NCBI GenBank assembly: GCA_016800925.1
Contig: JABCPU010000065.1
Coordinates: 62,001-126,000, forward strand
DNA length: 64,000 nucleotides
Reading direction: 5' to 3'
Source: Suillus spraguei
Lineage: Eukaryota > Basidiomycota > Agaricomycetes > Boletales > Suillaceae
In this document: positions 36,917 to 50,241 of the stretch, piece after piece
Position numbering within the stretch: position 1 is the stretch's first letter
Layout: the number at the start of each line of letters is the position of its first letter
Translations under genes and position numbers: made by a program
Notes under the pieces: model-generated
Database searches by the model: none
What the model was told of the DNA's origin: nothing
The model's input: the letters and a program-made list of their open reading frames with translations, nothing else

Positions 36917-38000
36917 TGCCTCAGACACGTTTCCCTTTGATTCTCCGTCTTAATCAGCGTATTAATACCTCTCACCGTCGAATATCGTTTAGTAGTCTTT
37001 TGACCCAATGTGAAGTCTTCGTTCTCATCCCTCGCCCCTAGTCCGAGCCTCGTCAGATCTTGAGACACGGACGAGACAAGACTGACCGCATGGAGGATTC
37101 CCATTTTCACCTCGGGATTATCCTTAAGACTGGCTACAAAACCATTCGTTTGTACGAACTAAAATAAGGGTTCATCCGGGCTGTAGGATTCGTCACACTT
37201 GTATAGCTCACCTGTAAAGCCAATCCGAAACCATTGATGGCATAACCTAACACAAATGCAGGAAATGGCAAGGCACCTGCCTCTATAGCGTACGCTATCG
37301 CCTGACATACTAATCCTGAACAATGATAAGTACAATTGACCTTGAGCAAAAGGATTCGTTCGAAGGTCGAGTACGGTGTGCGCCAGCGTTAACCCTCGAC
37401 ACCCGTTAAATATGGTAGCATACGTAGGCCGCAAGGGAAACTGTCTTCGATTTACCACCCACGGCGAACAATTTGGATGGAACGCAAAGTTAACGCGGGG
37501 AATGCAGTGGCTCTCGAACGTATTGATGAGTTGGACTTCAATGAAATGATGATGTAGAGCCACTATGCGCACCTGTGCATTTCTAATCAATCCTTTTTCT
37601 ACAGAGTTTTTGTTGAATGGCGCACACGCAGTTTTGTTCAAATCCAGGCGATGGGGAGGCACTCCAGATGGGTTAACATTGCAAGGTAGTCGGGTGTGTT
37701 CTGGCGCGTTCAATGGAGCGTGTTCGGCTTCCTTCAATTGTCCGAACTGAAGTAAGAATCTGTTTTATGTTATGAGTGGCGTGTGTGCTTCATGTCTGTT
37801 TGTGAAACTTACGATAATCGCCCGATAATTTGTGAATTCGTCAACGTAGATATTGAGAGGGGAAAGGAATGAGTGATGCAGCCTCTGCAATATATGTCAA
37901 ACATTACTTATATTTTTCGTTGCTATTCCACTTACCTTATAGTAGGTGCTCATGCGCAAAAACATCTCAGTTCTTTTCAAGAGGTTGAGATGTAAGTACC
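36856..38000 (-). pseudogene. PIF1-like (Helitron-type) helicase, C-terminal remnant
   Basis: Minus-strand exons or frames read in order: ERTEMFLRMSTYYK (about 37.96 kb), FLSPLNIYVDEF (about 37.85 kb), LKEAEHAPLNAPEH, VEKGLIRNAQVRIVALHHHF, RRQFPLRPTYATIFNGC (helicase motif V region) and GQLYLSLFR (motif VI region). Past this point the frame shifts to an unrelated tail that ends in the dispersed repeat. The ATPase Walker A part and any Rep domain are not present, so this is a truncated piece of a PIF1-type helicase, most likely from a Helitron. A fragment of the same protein lies at 24.03-24.25 kb. Confidence 0.7.
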
Positions 38001-38556
38001 TAGTCAAAGGTCGCCGTTTCCGTTAGCTAACGCACATGGGCAGATATTGCAGGCATAAGCTATTGTCAAAGAGATAAGTTTAAAATCTATCCTGAAATGG
38101 AAACATAATCATGTATTCCGGAAAGTCAAAGTTGGTTTTATGAAAGCAAACTCACACGACCGGAAAGTGAAAGTATTGATATCAAAATTTTGTCCGCTCC
38201 GGCCCTTCATATTTGTTGTATCATAATCTTATCTTTTTACTTTCACGTCTAATACTACACGATGTTGTCTATGTTCTCTCAGTTCGAGCTTAGTGTTCCG
38301 TTTCCACACCGCCGGGGGTTCCGTGTGCACTAGTAGTACTTACCGGTCACTGACGAATACTATGATGCGATATTAGCCACGTGTCAAAAATGGACGTATC
38401 GGACGACTCGGACGAGGGAAAGACTTATCGATTTCTAAGTCGTTTCACAGCCATCGGTAGCTTATAAGGTACCTCTTCGCTCCCATTTAAAGGCTGTTCT
38501 GACGCCCTCTCCATCTTGTTCTAGATCCACCATCATCGCTCTCTCGTCGATTTATC
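38001..38556. promoter_or_regulatory. upstream region of the aldolase gene
   Basis: No gene recognised. Near the start codon are a TATA-like ATTTAAAGG (about 38486) and a CT-rich leader, as expected for a strongly expressed fungal housekeeping gene. Confidence 0.4.
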
Positions 38557-40186
38557 ATGGGTGTTCTCGATATCGTTCCCGTTAGTACAAGTCAATCATC
38601 GGGGAGGCTGATCTATTGACATACTAGCAGGCTGGTGTCCTAACTGGAGATAACGTTCGCAAACTGTTCGATTATGCAAAGGAGAACAAGGTACGTCGTT
38701 CTCGACTCATCTCCTATTACCCTATTAAATGCCTTGCAATCCGACTTCAATAGTTTGCCATTCCAGTGAGTGTCTTTCCTATTGGAGTAAAGATTCTGCT
38801 GATGCGATGATCTCTTCACCAGGCCATAGTGAGTGACGAAATAGATCACGATCTCCTTGAGTTTGGCTCAACTGCGTTAGAATGTCACTTCCTCATCCAC
38901 CGCTAATGCCGTCTTGGAAGCCGCAAGGTCAGCAAACAAGTCTTGGTCATGCACGAAATACTCACGTCTAGTTCTACAGAGACATCAAGTCTCCGATCAT
39001 CCTACAGGTCTCCCAGGGTGGAAGTGCCTACTACGCAGGGAAAGGTCTTGCAAATGATAGCCAGCAAGCTTCCATTCTGGGAGCTGTCGCTGCTGCCCAC
39101 CATATTCGCACCGTTGCGAAGTCCTACGGCGTGTGAGTCTTACCTTTGCCTGGGATTCATGTTATTTTAAACCATGGTGGAAATACAGGCCCGTCGTTCT
39201 TCACAGTGACCACTGTGCTCACAAGCTCTTGCCATGGTTTGATGGCATGCTTGCTGCCAACGAGGCTTATTTCAAGGAGCACCAGGAGCCCCTTTTCTCT
39301 TCTCACATGCTTGACCTGTCTGAGGAGCCAAAAGAAGAGAACATTGCAACTTGCGTGAAGTACTTCAAGCGTATGGCACCTCTTGGTATCTGGCTTGAGA
39401 TGGAAATCGGTATTACTGGTGGTGAGGAGGACGGTGTTGACAACACAGGTGTCGACAACGCGTCCCTCTACACGCAACCCGAGGACATCTACGATGTCCA
39501 CACTGCTTTGAGCGCTATCAGCCCCAACTTCAGCATTGCCGCTGCGTTCGGTAACGTGCACGGCGTCTACAAGCCTGGAAATGTCAAACTCCAACCTGAA
39601 TTGCTTGGAAAGCACCAAGCTTACAGCAGCCGAAAGCTCGGTGGCAAGTCCGAGAAGCCTCTCTACCTCGTGTTCCACGGTGGTTCTGGGTCAACCAAGG
39701 AGGAGATCAGGACTGCAGTCGACAACGGTGTCGTCAAAATGAACGTTGATACTGGTGAGTCTGTCAGGTTTAGCAGTAAATTCGATCGCTGACGCGCAAA
39801 CAATCGCTCAGACACCCAGTTTGCTTACCTCGCTGGTATCAGGGTACGATTGTCGATCGATCCTCGAGATCGCGTAATGACTGACCGCTGTCTATTAGGA
39901 CTTCGTTTTCAAGAAAAAAGATTACCTGCTCACTCAAGTTGGTAACCCCGAAGGTGCAGACAAACCCAACAAGAAGGTACGTCGCTAGGTTATCTTCTAT
40001 AAGATTGCTGTCATTCATGTTTGATGGCAGTTCTATGACCCCCGTGTCTGGGTTCGTGAGGGCGAGAAAACACTCTCGGCGCGGGTCAAGGAGGCTTGCA
40101 GTGACCTCGGCAACGTTGGTGAGTGTCACATTGAGTTTGATCGTTTATCGGTTATTGACTTGACCATGGTCTTAGACCGCTTGTAA
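38557..40186 (+). CDS. FBA1: fructose-bisphosphate aldolase, class II
   Basis: Zinc-dependent glycolytic aldolase that reversibly splits fructose 1,6-bisphosphate. It begins MGVLDIVP and is cut into about 12 exons, several very short (for example FAIP between two introns near 38.76 kb). All checked junctions splice in frame. Diagnostic parts: NVTSSSTANAVLEAA, VVLHSDHCAHKLLPWFDGM (zinc His and catalytic Asp), EMEIGITGGEEDGVDN, FGNVHGVYKPGN (zinc His), FHGGSGSTKEEI (zinc His and phosphate loop) and VVKMNVDTDTQFA. The last exon is only four codons and a stop (about 40176-40186). Length is normal for the fungal enzyme. It borders the relic field but shows no lesions. Confidence 0.95.
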
Positions 40187-40614
40187 AGAAAGCGCCTGGA
40201 TAACTTAGAAACAAGGTTTGAGGACTTATTACGTGCCATGTAGTGTTTTTGCACATGCCTTGAAAACCGAAAGCAACCGTACTATTAATTTATGTCGAAC
40301 AGTGGTTCATAGATGTGATAGATGTCTGGATATATCTTTTAAGAGGTTGTGAGTCGTAAATGTATGACTCAAGAGCTCTGCATACTATCTTGGTCGATGG
40401 AAGCGCCAGTTTGACAACTGTGGGCGGTTTGGAACTTCTGTTGATTCTTCAAATCGAACCACTCTAAGAAGAACTCACAACTGCACCACCAACATCCATC
40501 TCAGTTCTGAGGTGACCCCGGTCGAGATCGCCTTGTCTATAGTCTGTAATTCGAAGCTGTTTGACCGGAGGAATCGATATATCAAATATTTATTGTTGTG
40601 ACAATATCATGAGC
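40187..40614. other. intergenic region
   Basis: Aldolase 3' region and promoter of the small membrane-protein gene. No other feature recognised. Confidence 0.4.
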
Positions 40615-41057
40615 ATGAACGATGCTTGTACGTGATTCTTAATATTTACTCCGCTCAACTGCGACTCACAACAACCCATAGTCTACGCTTCTTTGCTCCT
40701 TCCGATCTTCTTGACTATTGAATGTACGAGATGCATTATCTACGTCTCTGACAAAACGCCTGGCAGCGGTCCATTGCGATTGGCTGTATTGGTACTCAAC
40801 ATCCTCGCGCTTGGCCCGCTCCGGGTGATTTTTGGATGGGTGTTGATGGTCATATGGTTGCCTGTGCGAGCTGTTCTGTGGTTCATGGGTATAGGAAGGG
40901 GAGCGCCAAAGAAAGGTGCGTGTTTTTGGTTTCTTACTCGCTGTGTGACCTGACAATCATTTAATGCGTTGCGTATGTACTAGGCTCAGCAGCAGCAACA
41001 GCGCGATTCTATGAATTTAAGAAGAGACGAGCTAAGAATAAACGAGGGGAAAGTTGA
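40615..41057 (+). CDS. small hypothetical membrane protein, 106 aa
   Basis: Three exons (40615-40627, 40682-40915, 40984-41057) with introns GTACGT...ATAG and GTGCGT...CTAG give 106 residues in one frame. The product starts MNDAFYASLLLPIFLTIE, has one or two further hydrophobic stretches (LAVLVLNILALGPLRVIFGW and MVIWLPVRAVLWF), and ends in a basic tail (FKKRRAKNKRGES). A lone ATG in the long second exon is not available near its start, which supports the tiny first exon. I do not recognise the family. The basic tail suggests a cytosolic C-terminus. Confidence 0.5.
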
Positions 41058-41418
41058 GCAAGAGGACTCGAAGTATTATTTATCAGTTCTTGGGTTGTAT
41101 GTACCTCTAAAGGTGTAATCCACTATCCACACTTCTCCCTAGTCTTCTTCAAGTTTGACAGGTCGTCGTCAGTGCGACCACTGAATGGGTCTTCCTCCTC
41201 GACGCCCATGGCGTGCTCGTTGGTACTACTGATTAAAAAGCCCATTTATTGGGTCACAAGCTCGCCCATTCACTATTTTTAGGCAGTATTGAGTCGTATG
41301 GCTTTAGTACTCCCATTCTCCCAGACTTTCCTTGTCCTATTTATCTCATAGTTCCGCAGCATTTCACGCAGAAAGTCCCCTTCGATTGTGCTGGGCACCA
41401 TCAGCGGCCTCTAGTAGA

Positions 41419-44400
41419 ATGGCAGACTTCGCGCAGCCGATAATTCCCAACATTATACCCGGTCGGGTATTCGATGGTCATGCAAACACAGTATTTGCAG
41501 TTGCAGTCTTCCCTGATAGACGACGCATGGTGACGGGCTCGGCAGACAAGATGCTTCATCTGTGGGACTTAAAAGATGGTGTCGTGTTGAAGAAAATGGT
41601 GGGGCATCGCGATGAGGTGCATGCAATAGCAGTATCAACCGATGGACGTTTGATAGCAAACGGTGACGCAGTCGGAGAGCTCATCGCCTGGGACGGAGAC
41701 ACTGGAGCTTCTCTCGTCCAACCCATCAAAGCACACTCGGACAGGATCCACTCGCTGGACTTGTCTCCGGATGGCACGGTCCTGGCGACGGGTTCACGAG
41801 ACAAAATGATGAAGCTATGGAACACAAAAACATGGCAGTTACAGGAACCTCCACTCAATTGTCATACCAAAATATTCTGTGTTCGGTTTTCACCATCTGG
41901 CAGGATTCTTGCCATTGCGACAGAAAAAGATATCCAAATTTTTAATACTGCCACGAAACAATTCATCGTGAACTTCAAGGCTCACGACGCTATCAATGGA
42001 GCGCTTAACTTATCACTCACATGGACGCCCGATGGCACACGGCTTCTCTCGGGGGGCTCGACTTCTGATCCCACCATACGAGAGTGGGATGCATTAACTT
42101 GGAGGCAGATTGGTGATTCATGGCAAGGCCATTCAAACGAGATCTACTCTATTGCCATGCACCCTACTGGCCTTTTGGTTGCATCTGCATCTTATGACAA
42201 CTATATTCGCCTCTGGCGACTTCCCGATCGACGAATCATTACCTCATTCAAGCACTCTGACACAGCGTACTCTGTAACCTTCTCCATGGATGGCAAGAAA
42301 ATCCTTAGTGCTGGTAAAGATAAGGAAATCTCAGAATGGATGATACCTGAGGACGCCTTGCCAAATCTCAAGGCAAGTTTTCAAGTTCGATTGCTATAAT
42401 GTAATCCGAGCATGCTTCACCCAGATCGTTAATATAAACATGAAAATACGCAATGCATGCTTGGCCGGGGACTTGGACATCGCTGAAGAGTTGCTCACAA
42501 AAGATATTTCCGCTCGTGCCAATAACTACAGCACGTACGCCATTCGCTCATTTGTCATGGCGCGAAAGCATGATTGGGACCGTGCCCTCCATGATGCTCT
42601 CGAGGTGAGATCTATTGGCCCGTTGCAACCCTGTTAATATAATCTAACGATGATGGCGATATAGTCTGTCAGCATTCTGCCTTCCTTGGCAGGGTATATA
42701 TCTCAGGGCATTGCTCTCTGTGGGAAAATGCACTTCCAGGACGCAATCAGAGTATTTAACCTCGCATTCAAGTTCACCTGCGAAGATCCAAAGACTATTC
42801 AGCTTCTTCACTTAATTAAGGCACGTCAATATTTCTCTCCTGTTCCTGTTTCATGACAGTTTCCAGGTTGTTATGCTGTTCGACGCAAATCAACGTGATG
42901 ATGCAATCCTACGCGTCCAGCAACTAGCTGCCGCTCGTCCCAATGTTGATACTCTTGCCTGCAGTATTGTGGAAGTGGGTATCATGCAGTCAATACACAA
43001 GTTTGTGTACTCATGCTGATTTTTCTGTCCTGGGCACGTCAGGGATATCTTCGTCTCCAGATTAATGACTTGGATGGTGTACATGGCGAAAAAACTGCTA
43101 ATAACTTCACAGCGGTTTTCAACACAATCGCTGGCGCATCCAAATCCACTATTTGTTCTGAATCTGATGACTTCGTCCTGGTATGTTCATACGATGCATC
43201 TGCACATGCCTAAATACACGCTTTCTCCAGCTCTTCGGATGGGACCTCGAGTTCTTGTGGCGAACTGCAAATCAGAAACGGTGTGATACACTCCTTCGCG
43301 CAGGTAGGCTTCGAGAAGCCCACGAATCATATCGATACATTATGGATATAAGTGATGAAGCTGCCAAGGCCACCTATCTCGATTGGTCCGCCAGTAAGTA
43401 TTTAGTATTATCATTCGGACTGCATTCGAATTTTACTCAGCTTTCATGCAAAAATGCAACGCGCTCTACGCTCCTAATGGAATTGCTGGTCTCGCTGCAA
43501 GTGGAGATACGGCCTTTATTGCGAAGGATTACGACAGGTCAATCGAGCTATACTGAGCGGCGATCAACCTGGATTCTGCAACAGACACTACAATTGCAAA
43601 CCGCAGCACGGCGAGGTGTAAAAAAATGCTATGGGAGGATGCACCTCTCGATGCACAGAAGGTGAGAGGACATTATTATTTTGAAGTCATTGCTGATGCT
43701 TATAATTACGTAGATCATTGAACTTGACCCGTCGTCTTACGTTGGATATCAGTTGAAGCACGCGGCGCTGCACGGCGCACAACGCCCCAATGAAGCCATC
43801 GAGGCCTTCGAAACGATGCTCCAGAAGCTGGATGATGCTCCCAATATTGAGATACGCAGTAAGCTCTGAACAATATGACTCGTCACACTCTATGCTCATT
43901 ATATGCTTGAATCTGTCTCCAGAGCTACGCAAGCAGTATGTCTCGCCATTCGAAGCAGAATTGGCTGTTCGGAGAGTCATTGATGCTCAAATGGAAAATA
44001 CCCCACCCCGTCTACTGAACACTTCCACTGGGCGCTTGTGCGATCGAGCGGCACAGATAAATGTCTTGAAGACGACCGCAGAGTACAATGAGCTTCTGGT
44101 ATCAGTGATGCGTAGAGATGTACAAATGGAGTACGTCCAGGGCGCGGTTGAGACATACTTCCAATATGTCATGCTATCGCACAGGTGGGAAGAGAAGGAG
44201 CCACTGCTGCACGACACTCAGGACAAGATTGTGTATGATTTGGATGCAGTTGGCGGCAATGTGAAGTTGCAGTCGTTCTGCAAAACAGCTCGTGATGCGG
44301 GTTATCATTGGGCATGGAGTGATACATGCTGCATTGACAAAAATAGCAATGTCGAGCTCCAAGAATCGGTCAACTCTATGTTTGTTTGGTACCGCAGATC

Positions 44401-45598
44401 AGCGCTTACCATCGTCTACCTGTCGGATGTCTCGTCTTCGTCCGAGTCTGGGGCACTGGCAAAGAGCGCTTGGAACACCCGAGGATGGACAGTTCAAGAA
44501 TTCTTGGCCCCGAAAATTGTCCTCTTTTATCAAAAAGATTGGACCCCATATCTCGGCGATCGCTCTCCAAACCACAAGGATATCACTGTAATTATGCAGG
44601 AGATGGGAGATGCGACGGGCATAGATGCACAGGCCCTAGTTTCCTTCCGTCCGGGGACAAGAGATGCGCGAGAGAAACTCCAATGGGCTTCGGCGCGTGC
44701 CACTACGTTGCAGGAAGATATCGCATACTCATTATTCGGCATCTTCGGCGTCTACTTAGCTCCAATTTATGGGGAGAAAAAGCAAAACGCACTCGGGCGG
44801 CTCGTACAAGAGATTGTTGCTCAATCAGGTGATGTTAGCGCCCTGGACTGGGTTGGGAAATCATCCGAATTCAATAGCTGCTTGCCAGCGGAAATCACTT
44901 CTTACCAAGCCCCATCATGCATGTTGCCATCTCTGTCCGAAGACGAGATCCAGAAGTCAATCTCATCCCTACAAGATGCCGTGGTTATAGAGTCAGCCAC
45001 GAGACTGTACAACGAGCTTGACTCTCTGAGTGTTGCTCGTTTTGCGCACCGCCGATTGCATTTGCCCTGCCTGGTATTCCCTGTCACCGAAATCAGGTCG
45101 AGGCATGGTCAGGGCCAGGAGATACATTTCACATATCAAGTCAAGGCAAATGGGCTTCATGATTTGTTGATCACCACGGAAGACAGGCTGGTTCAGTTCT
45201 GGCCCGGGAGGCCTACTCTGCAAACATTCTTTATTGTTCGTCCGTGGAATCGAGACCTTCTCGAGCTACCCGACTTTACAGAACTGTCAGACCTTGCAGA
45301 GCCCCGTTCTCCTACGGACTTGCAGGGCATAAAAGATCAGTTAGCCTCACCCACATCCCCGTTGCACGATTTGCCTCTCGTATCTTCTGGAGAAAATGGG
45401 TTGGTTGAATCAGAACATCAATTGCGAGCGTTACGATTGATTGCTCGCCTTGGAGAGCCATTTGGGGTATTTTTGCTAGCGCAGCAACGCGGTGGAGAAT
45501 TCAGGAGAATGGCGTCAGAACATGATATCATCGCACTAGTGAAAGACGTGGCTTCTGTTCACAATATGTTGGAGGTTAGAACGCTGGAGATATTGTAG
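41419..45598 (+). CDS. gene A: WD40-TPR-HET protein, one internal UGA
   Basis: Nine exons (41419-42372, 42425-42604, 42665-42820, 42867-42974, 43043-43180, 43231-43393, 43441-43661, 43714-43858, 43923-45598) join in one frame of 1,246 sense-length codons. Residues 1-318 form WD40 repeats (GHANTVFAVAVFPDRRRMV, KMLHLWDLKDG and later ones). Residues about 319-655 are TPR-like helical repeats (FDANQRDDAILRVQQLA; SYRYIMDISDEAAKATYLDW; SIELYSAAINLDS-like). From about residue 690 a HET domain follows: YVMLSHRWEEKE, WAWSDTCCIDKNSNVELQES, TIVYLSDV, RGWTVQEFLAP and EDIAYSLFGIFGVY. Two introns have GC donors (42373 GCAAGT, 42821 GCACGT). The only lesion is TGA at 43554-43556 (codon 605), where paralogues have Ser. 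HET domains trigger non-self cell death in fungi; the WD40/TPR part would be the sensor by analogy. It may be a recent pseudogene, a polymorphic null or a sequencing error. Confidence 0.75.
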
Positions 45599-45838
45599 TT
45601 GTGGGGGACCTTTCTGAAGAACAGGGATATCTGGGTTTTCATTTCTGCAGTCACGATTTCCTGTTCACCGGTGTGCTGACTCGATGATGAGTATCTCTAC
45701 CCGTCTTGGACGGTACATTTTTCCAAGACCCTACTAGTTCAAGTTATGTAAGGCCTGCCGTGGATGGGTATTCGCGCGTACATGTACTGTTAACAATATA
45801 TAAAATCTAGATATGGCAGAAAATGAGTCAATACACAG
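45599..45838. other. tail-to-tail spacer between HET genes A and B
   Basis: This 240-bp stretch separates the converging stops of genes A and B. Both transcripts must end here. Nothing else is visible. Confidence 0.5.
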
Positions 45839-48800
45839 TTACAATATCTCCAATGTCCTAACGTCCATCATGTCGTCAACGGAACCAATATCTTTGACTT
45901 GTGCAATGATGTTATGATCTGACGCGATTCTCCTGTATTCTCCGCCGCGCTGTTGCGCTAGCAAAAATGCGCTAAAAGGTTGTCCAAGACGAACAATCAA
46001 TCGCAACGCTCGATCGATCGATTCCGAATCAACCGATTCCTGTTCTCCAGGGAATTCTCCATGTGAATCCTGTAATGGGGACCCGGGCAGGGTCCAATCA
46101 TCCTCGCTCTGCGTATTGTCTTCAAAGTCAGGCAGCCCGAGGGGATGACGATCCCAGGGACGGACGAGTAAGAACGACTGACGAGTGGGACGTGCATGCG
46201 AGAACTGAAGCAGTCTATCTTCCGTCGAGATTAGCAAGTCGTGAAGTCTGTCAGCCTTGACTTGATACGTGAAATATGTCTCCTGGTCTTGAGACGGCCT
46301 CCGTCTGACCTCTTTGACAGGGAATGCGATACAGGGTAGATGCAGACGGCGATGTGCGAACCGTGGGGCGCTTAGATAATCAAGAATGCTGTACAATTTC
46401 ACAGCAGACTTCAAATATTCGGAGTCTCGCAGCGCGGAGATTGATATCTGCATCTCGTCTTCGGATATAGATGGCAACGCGGATGGTGGAGCTTCGTATG
46501 AAGAGATGTCTGCAGGCAAGCAGCTATTGAACTCGGAAGGTCTTCCGATCCAGTCGAGGGCAGTGATGTCCCCTGACTGAGCTACGATTTCCTGCAAAAG
46601 CCGCCCGAGTGCGTTTTGTTTCTTCTCACCATACATGACAGGTAGCTGGACGCCGAAGATTCCAAACAAAGAGTATGCGATGTCTTCCTGCAACGTAGTA
46701 ACACGCCTTGATACCCATTGCAATCTTTCCCTTGCATGTCTCATCCCAGGACGGAAGTTGACGAGGGCCTGTGCATTTATGCCCGTTGTGTCTTGCAACT
46801 CCTCCATGATCTTTGGAGACTCTTTGTGGTTTGGAGAGTGGTCATCAAGATATAAAGTCCAATCACTTTGGTAGAAGAGAACGACCTTGGGAGCCAGAAA
46901 TTCGGGAACAGTCCATCCTCGCGTGTTCCAAGTGCTTTTTGCCAGGGCGCCAGATTTGGATGAAGGCACAACATCTGACAAGTATACGATCGTGAGGACT
47001 GAGTGGCGATACCAGACAAACATGGAATTGAGTGATTTTTGGAGTTCGGCATTGTTAGTTTGGTCGATGCAGCATGTATCAATCCACCCCCAGCGATGCC
47101 CCGCACCACGAGTTGTTCTGCAAAATGATTGTAACTTTACAATGCCGCCAACGGGATTCAATTCGTACACGACCTTGTCCTGGATGTCGTGCAACAGCAG
47201 CTCCCTCACCTCCCACCTGTGTGATAACATAACACAACGGAAGAACGTCATCACCACGTCTTGGATTTCATCCATCCGCAGCTCTGCTCGCTTTAATGTC
47301 GATGATAAGAGCTCCTTGTACTCTGTGCTCGATTTGAAGGCATTTATCTGTGCCTCTCGATCACATAAGCACCCAGTGTGAGTGTCAAGCAAACGCAGCG
47401 GGGTGTCGTCAAGGTGGGTATACATGACCTTTTGAATGGCACCATCTACTTCGGATGGACTGACAAACTGCTGGTGTAGGTCTGCAGATAGAGTCGAGTA
47501 ATATTACTTTATGTATGTTGATGCGTGTAGTAGATAAATCTTACTTATTTCAGGAACATCGTCCAACTTGGAGAGCATAGTTTGGAAAGCCTCGATAGCT
47601 TCGTCATAGAGTTGTGCGCCATGAAGCGCTGCATGCTTCACCTCGTATCCAAGATAGGATGAAGGGTTCAGTTCGATGACCTGAGTATCACCAAAATGAA
47701 CATCGATTACAAAACAATAGATACCGCCGCACCTTTTGTGCATCGCGAAGGGCATCCTCCCATAGCATTTTCTCCGACCTTGCTTTACTGCGACTAGCGA
47801 AGATGGTATAGGTTGCAGAATCCAGGTCAATCGCTGCCGAGTATATCTTGATAGCCCTGTCGTACTCGCCCGCAGCAAGGGCAGCATCTCCGCTCACAGC
47901 AAGGTCCGCATCTCCATTAGCAGTATAGAGCATGCTGCATTCTTGCTTAAAAGCTGCATCACGGCGTGAATTATAGGTAAACATTGTAAGTCGTACACAT
48001 TTCGAAAGACTTACTGGTACACCAATCAAGGCAGCTTGCCTTCGTAGCGTCATCACTCATATCCATCATGTATCGGTACGATTTGAGGGCTTCTGCAGGT
48101 CTACCTGCATGAAGGAGTGCATAACATCGGTTCTTGTTTGCAACTTGCCACAAGGACCCGAAGTCCCACCCAAAGAACTGGGCATTGGGCATGAGAAGTG
48201 CGTTTGGTTGTATCATATCAACGTACCACGGTAAAGTTGCCATATCTGGAATCAATGATCGACTCAGGTAAGATCAGGCCCATATTGATAGCGGTAGTGA
48301 AGTGGTCAGCAGCTTCATCATAACGCGCGTCATCCAATACGTCGATTCCAATTTGAACATGCAGATATGCCTGATGTATAAAGTTCATAAACATTTGTGA
48401 ACATATACGGACTAGATATAATACATTGTACAGTACTAACCTCCACGGTACGGCAAACAACAGCATCAGTATTAGCACAAGCGGCAGCTAGCTCTTGGAC
48501 ACGCTGCATTGCGTCTTCATGCTGATTTGCATTAAAAAGTGCGATAGCCTGAAAATGACAATGGGCAAGGGACTCCACGAGAAAGAGTGAACGCACCTTG
48601 ATCAAGAGAAGATCAACTGTCTTCGACTCTCTGACGAATATGGACGCGAGGTCAAATGCTCTCATCGCATCCTTGAAGTTCATTTTTCCACAAAGGGCAA
48701 TGCCTTTGGAGATATAGCCTGTCGAAGAGGGCTGAATACTAGTAGACTATGTCATTATCAAAGTTAGGCCATCCTAAGGGAGGTCACGATGGGGCAGTAT

Positions 48801-50241
48801 ATCCCACCTTAAGTGCATCATGGATCGCATTGTCCCAGTTGAGTTTTCGTGCCATGAGAAATGACCGATTAGCAAGCGAGTTGTAGTTGTTGCCGTCAGT
48901 ATCGATCTCTTTGGTTAGCAGTTCTTCAGCAGTCGCCAAGTCACCACTAATGCATGCATTGCGGACCGCTGGGTGTAAAGCGAGGATCTGCATGAAATAT
49001 GATCAGTCTCGCGTCATAAAAGTTAAATATGTAAACATGCCGTAGAACCAGCATCGTGAGCCTGGCATCAACATCTTAGGTCAATGTGGAAGCAGACGAA
49101 GTGGCGGGAGCTGCAACGCGAACTTACGTTGTTTATTGACCGTTCGTTTGGAGCATTCAACAACAACACATCCTTGGGGCGAGATGAGATAACGAAGGGG
49201 CAGTAAATGAATAGGGACGTACTTCTATAGTGCGTTCCTGAGGAGAATCCTCCAACAAAGCGAACTCGGGTACTGCCCATTGTAAGACCTTCTTATTGGC
49301 GCTCCCGCTGATAATGTGCTTGCCGTCCATGGAAAATGCGACACAATATACATTATCGGAGTGCTTGAATATGGCAATAGTTCGTCGATCCGAGAATCGC
49401 CAGAGGCGGACGTGCTTGTCATCGGATGCAGAGGCAACAAGTGTGCCGGTAGAGTTCACGGCAATGGCATTCACCTGAAAAGTGTGACCTGTGAATGGAT
49501 CACCGACCTGCTTCCAAGTTGATGGATCCCAGACCCGTATCGTAGGATCAAGAATGGTGCTCGCTGAGAAAAGCCGTGAACCATCTGGCATCCACGCGAG
49601 TGATAAGTTGAACACGGAGTGAGCCATGAAGTTTGCAATGCATTCCTTCGTATCCGTAGCCAAAATCTGGACATCCTTGAATGTCGCAATAGCAAGGTGT
49701 TCCCCAGATGGTGCATACCGAATGCAGTAGACTGCTGCATGACAGTCAATTGGATTTCCTTGTAGATGCCAAGTTGTGGTATTCCAGAGCTTCACGTGCC
49801 GTCCAATGAACCGGTTGCTAGCAGTGCACCATCTGCAGAAAAGTCCAGCGAGTAGATCGACCCGAAGTGAGCTTTTATGATTTGGGTGAGAAAATTGCCA
49901 GTGTCTCTGTCCCAAGCGATGAGCTCTCCGTTGTAATCCCCGCTCGCTATAGACTGCCCGTCCCTTGATACTGAAATTGCTCGTACTGCATTGCGATGTC
50001 CCTCCATTTTCTTCAACACAATACCCTCTTTCAAGTCCCACAGACGGAGCGTCTTGTCTACCGAGCCCGTGACTATACATCGTCCATCGGGGAAAACCGT
50101 GATTGCACGTACAGTATCTGTATGAGCTCCAAGCTCTCGAACGAGTGTTGTCATTTGGGTGATGGATTCCGCTGCTTCTCCCATTCCTCGCACCAGAGGT
50201 TTGCTGACATTGTCATTGTCACAGTGTTGTTTGAAAGCCAT
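45839..50241 (-). CDS. gene B: WD40-TPR-HET protein, one frameshift in the WD40 part
   Basis: Paralogue of gene A on the other strand. It starts MAFKQHCDNDNVSKP at 50241. The WD40 part (VRAITVFPDGRCIVTGS; LRLWDLKEG) runs to TGA at about 49794, where one base is missing relative to gene A (ACGTGAAG against ATGATGAAG). From there the next frame carries the remaining repeats (VKLWNTTTWHLQ; VWDPSTWKQVGDPFTGHTF). The TPR-like exons (about 47.54-49.0 kb) are open and splice in frame: AVRNACISGDLATAEELLTK, GKMNFKDAMRAFDLA, ALFNANQHEDAMQRVQELAA and SYRYMMDMSDDATKASCLDW. The HET exon (about 47480-45839) is intact: CVMLSHRWEVRE, WGWIDTCCIDQTNNAELQKS, RGWTVPEFLAP, YSLFGIFGVQLPVMYGEKK. Convergent with A, divergent from C. 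Confidence 0.75.

Noticed and set aside
44530..45223. Open frames antisense to the HET exons of genes A and B
   Set aside because: They are shadows of the strongly supported HET reading frames, with no conserved motifs.
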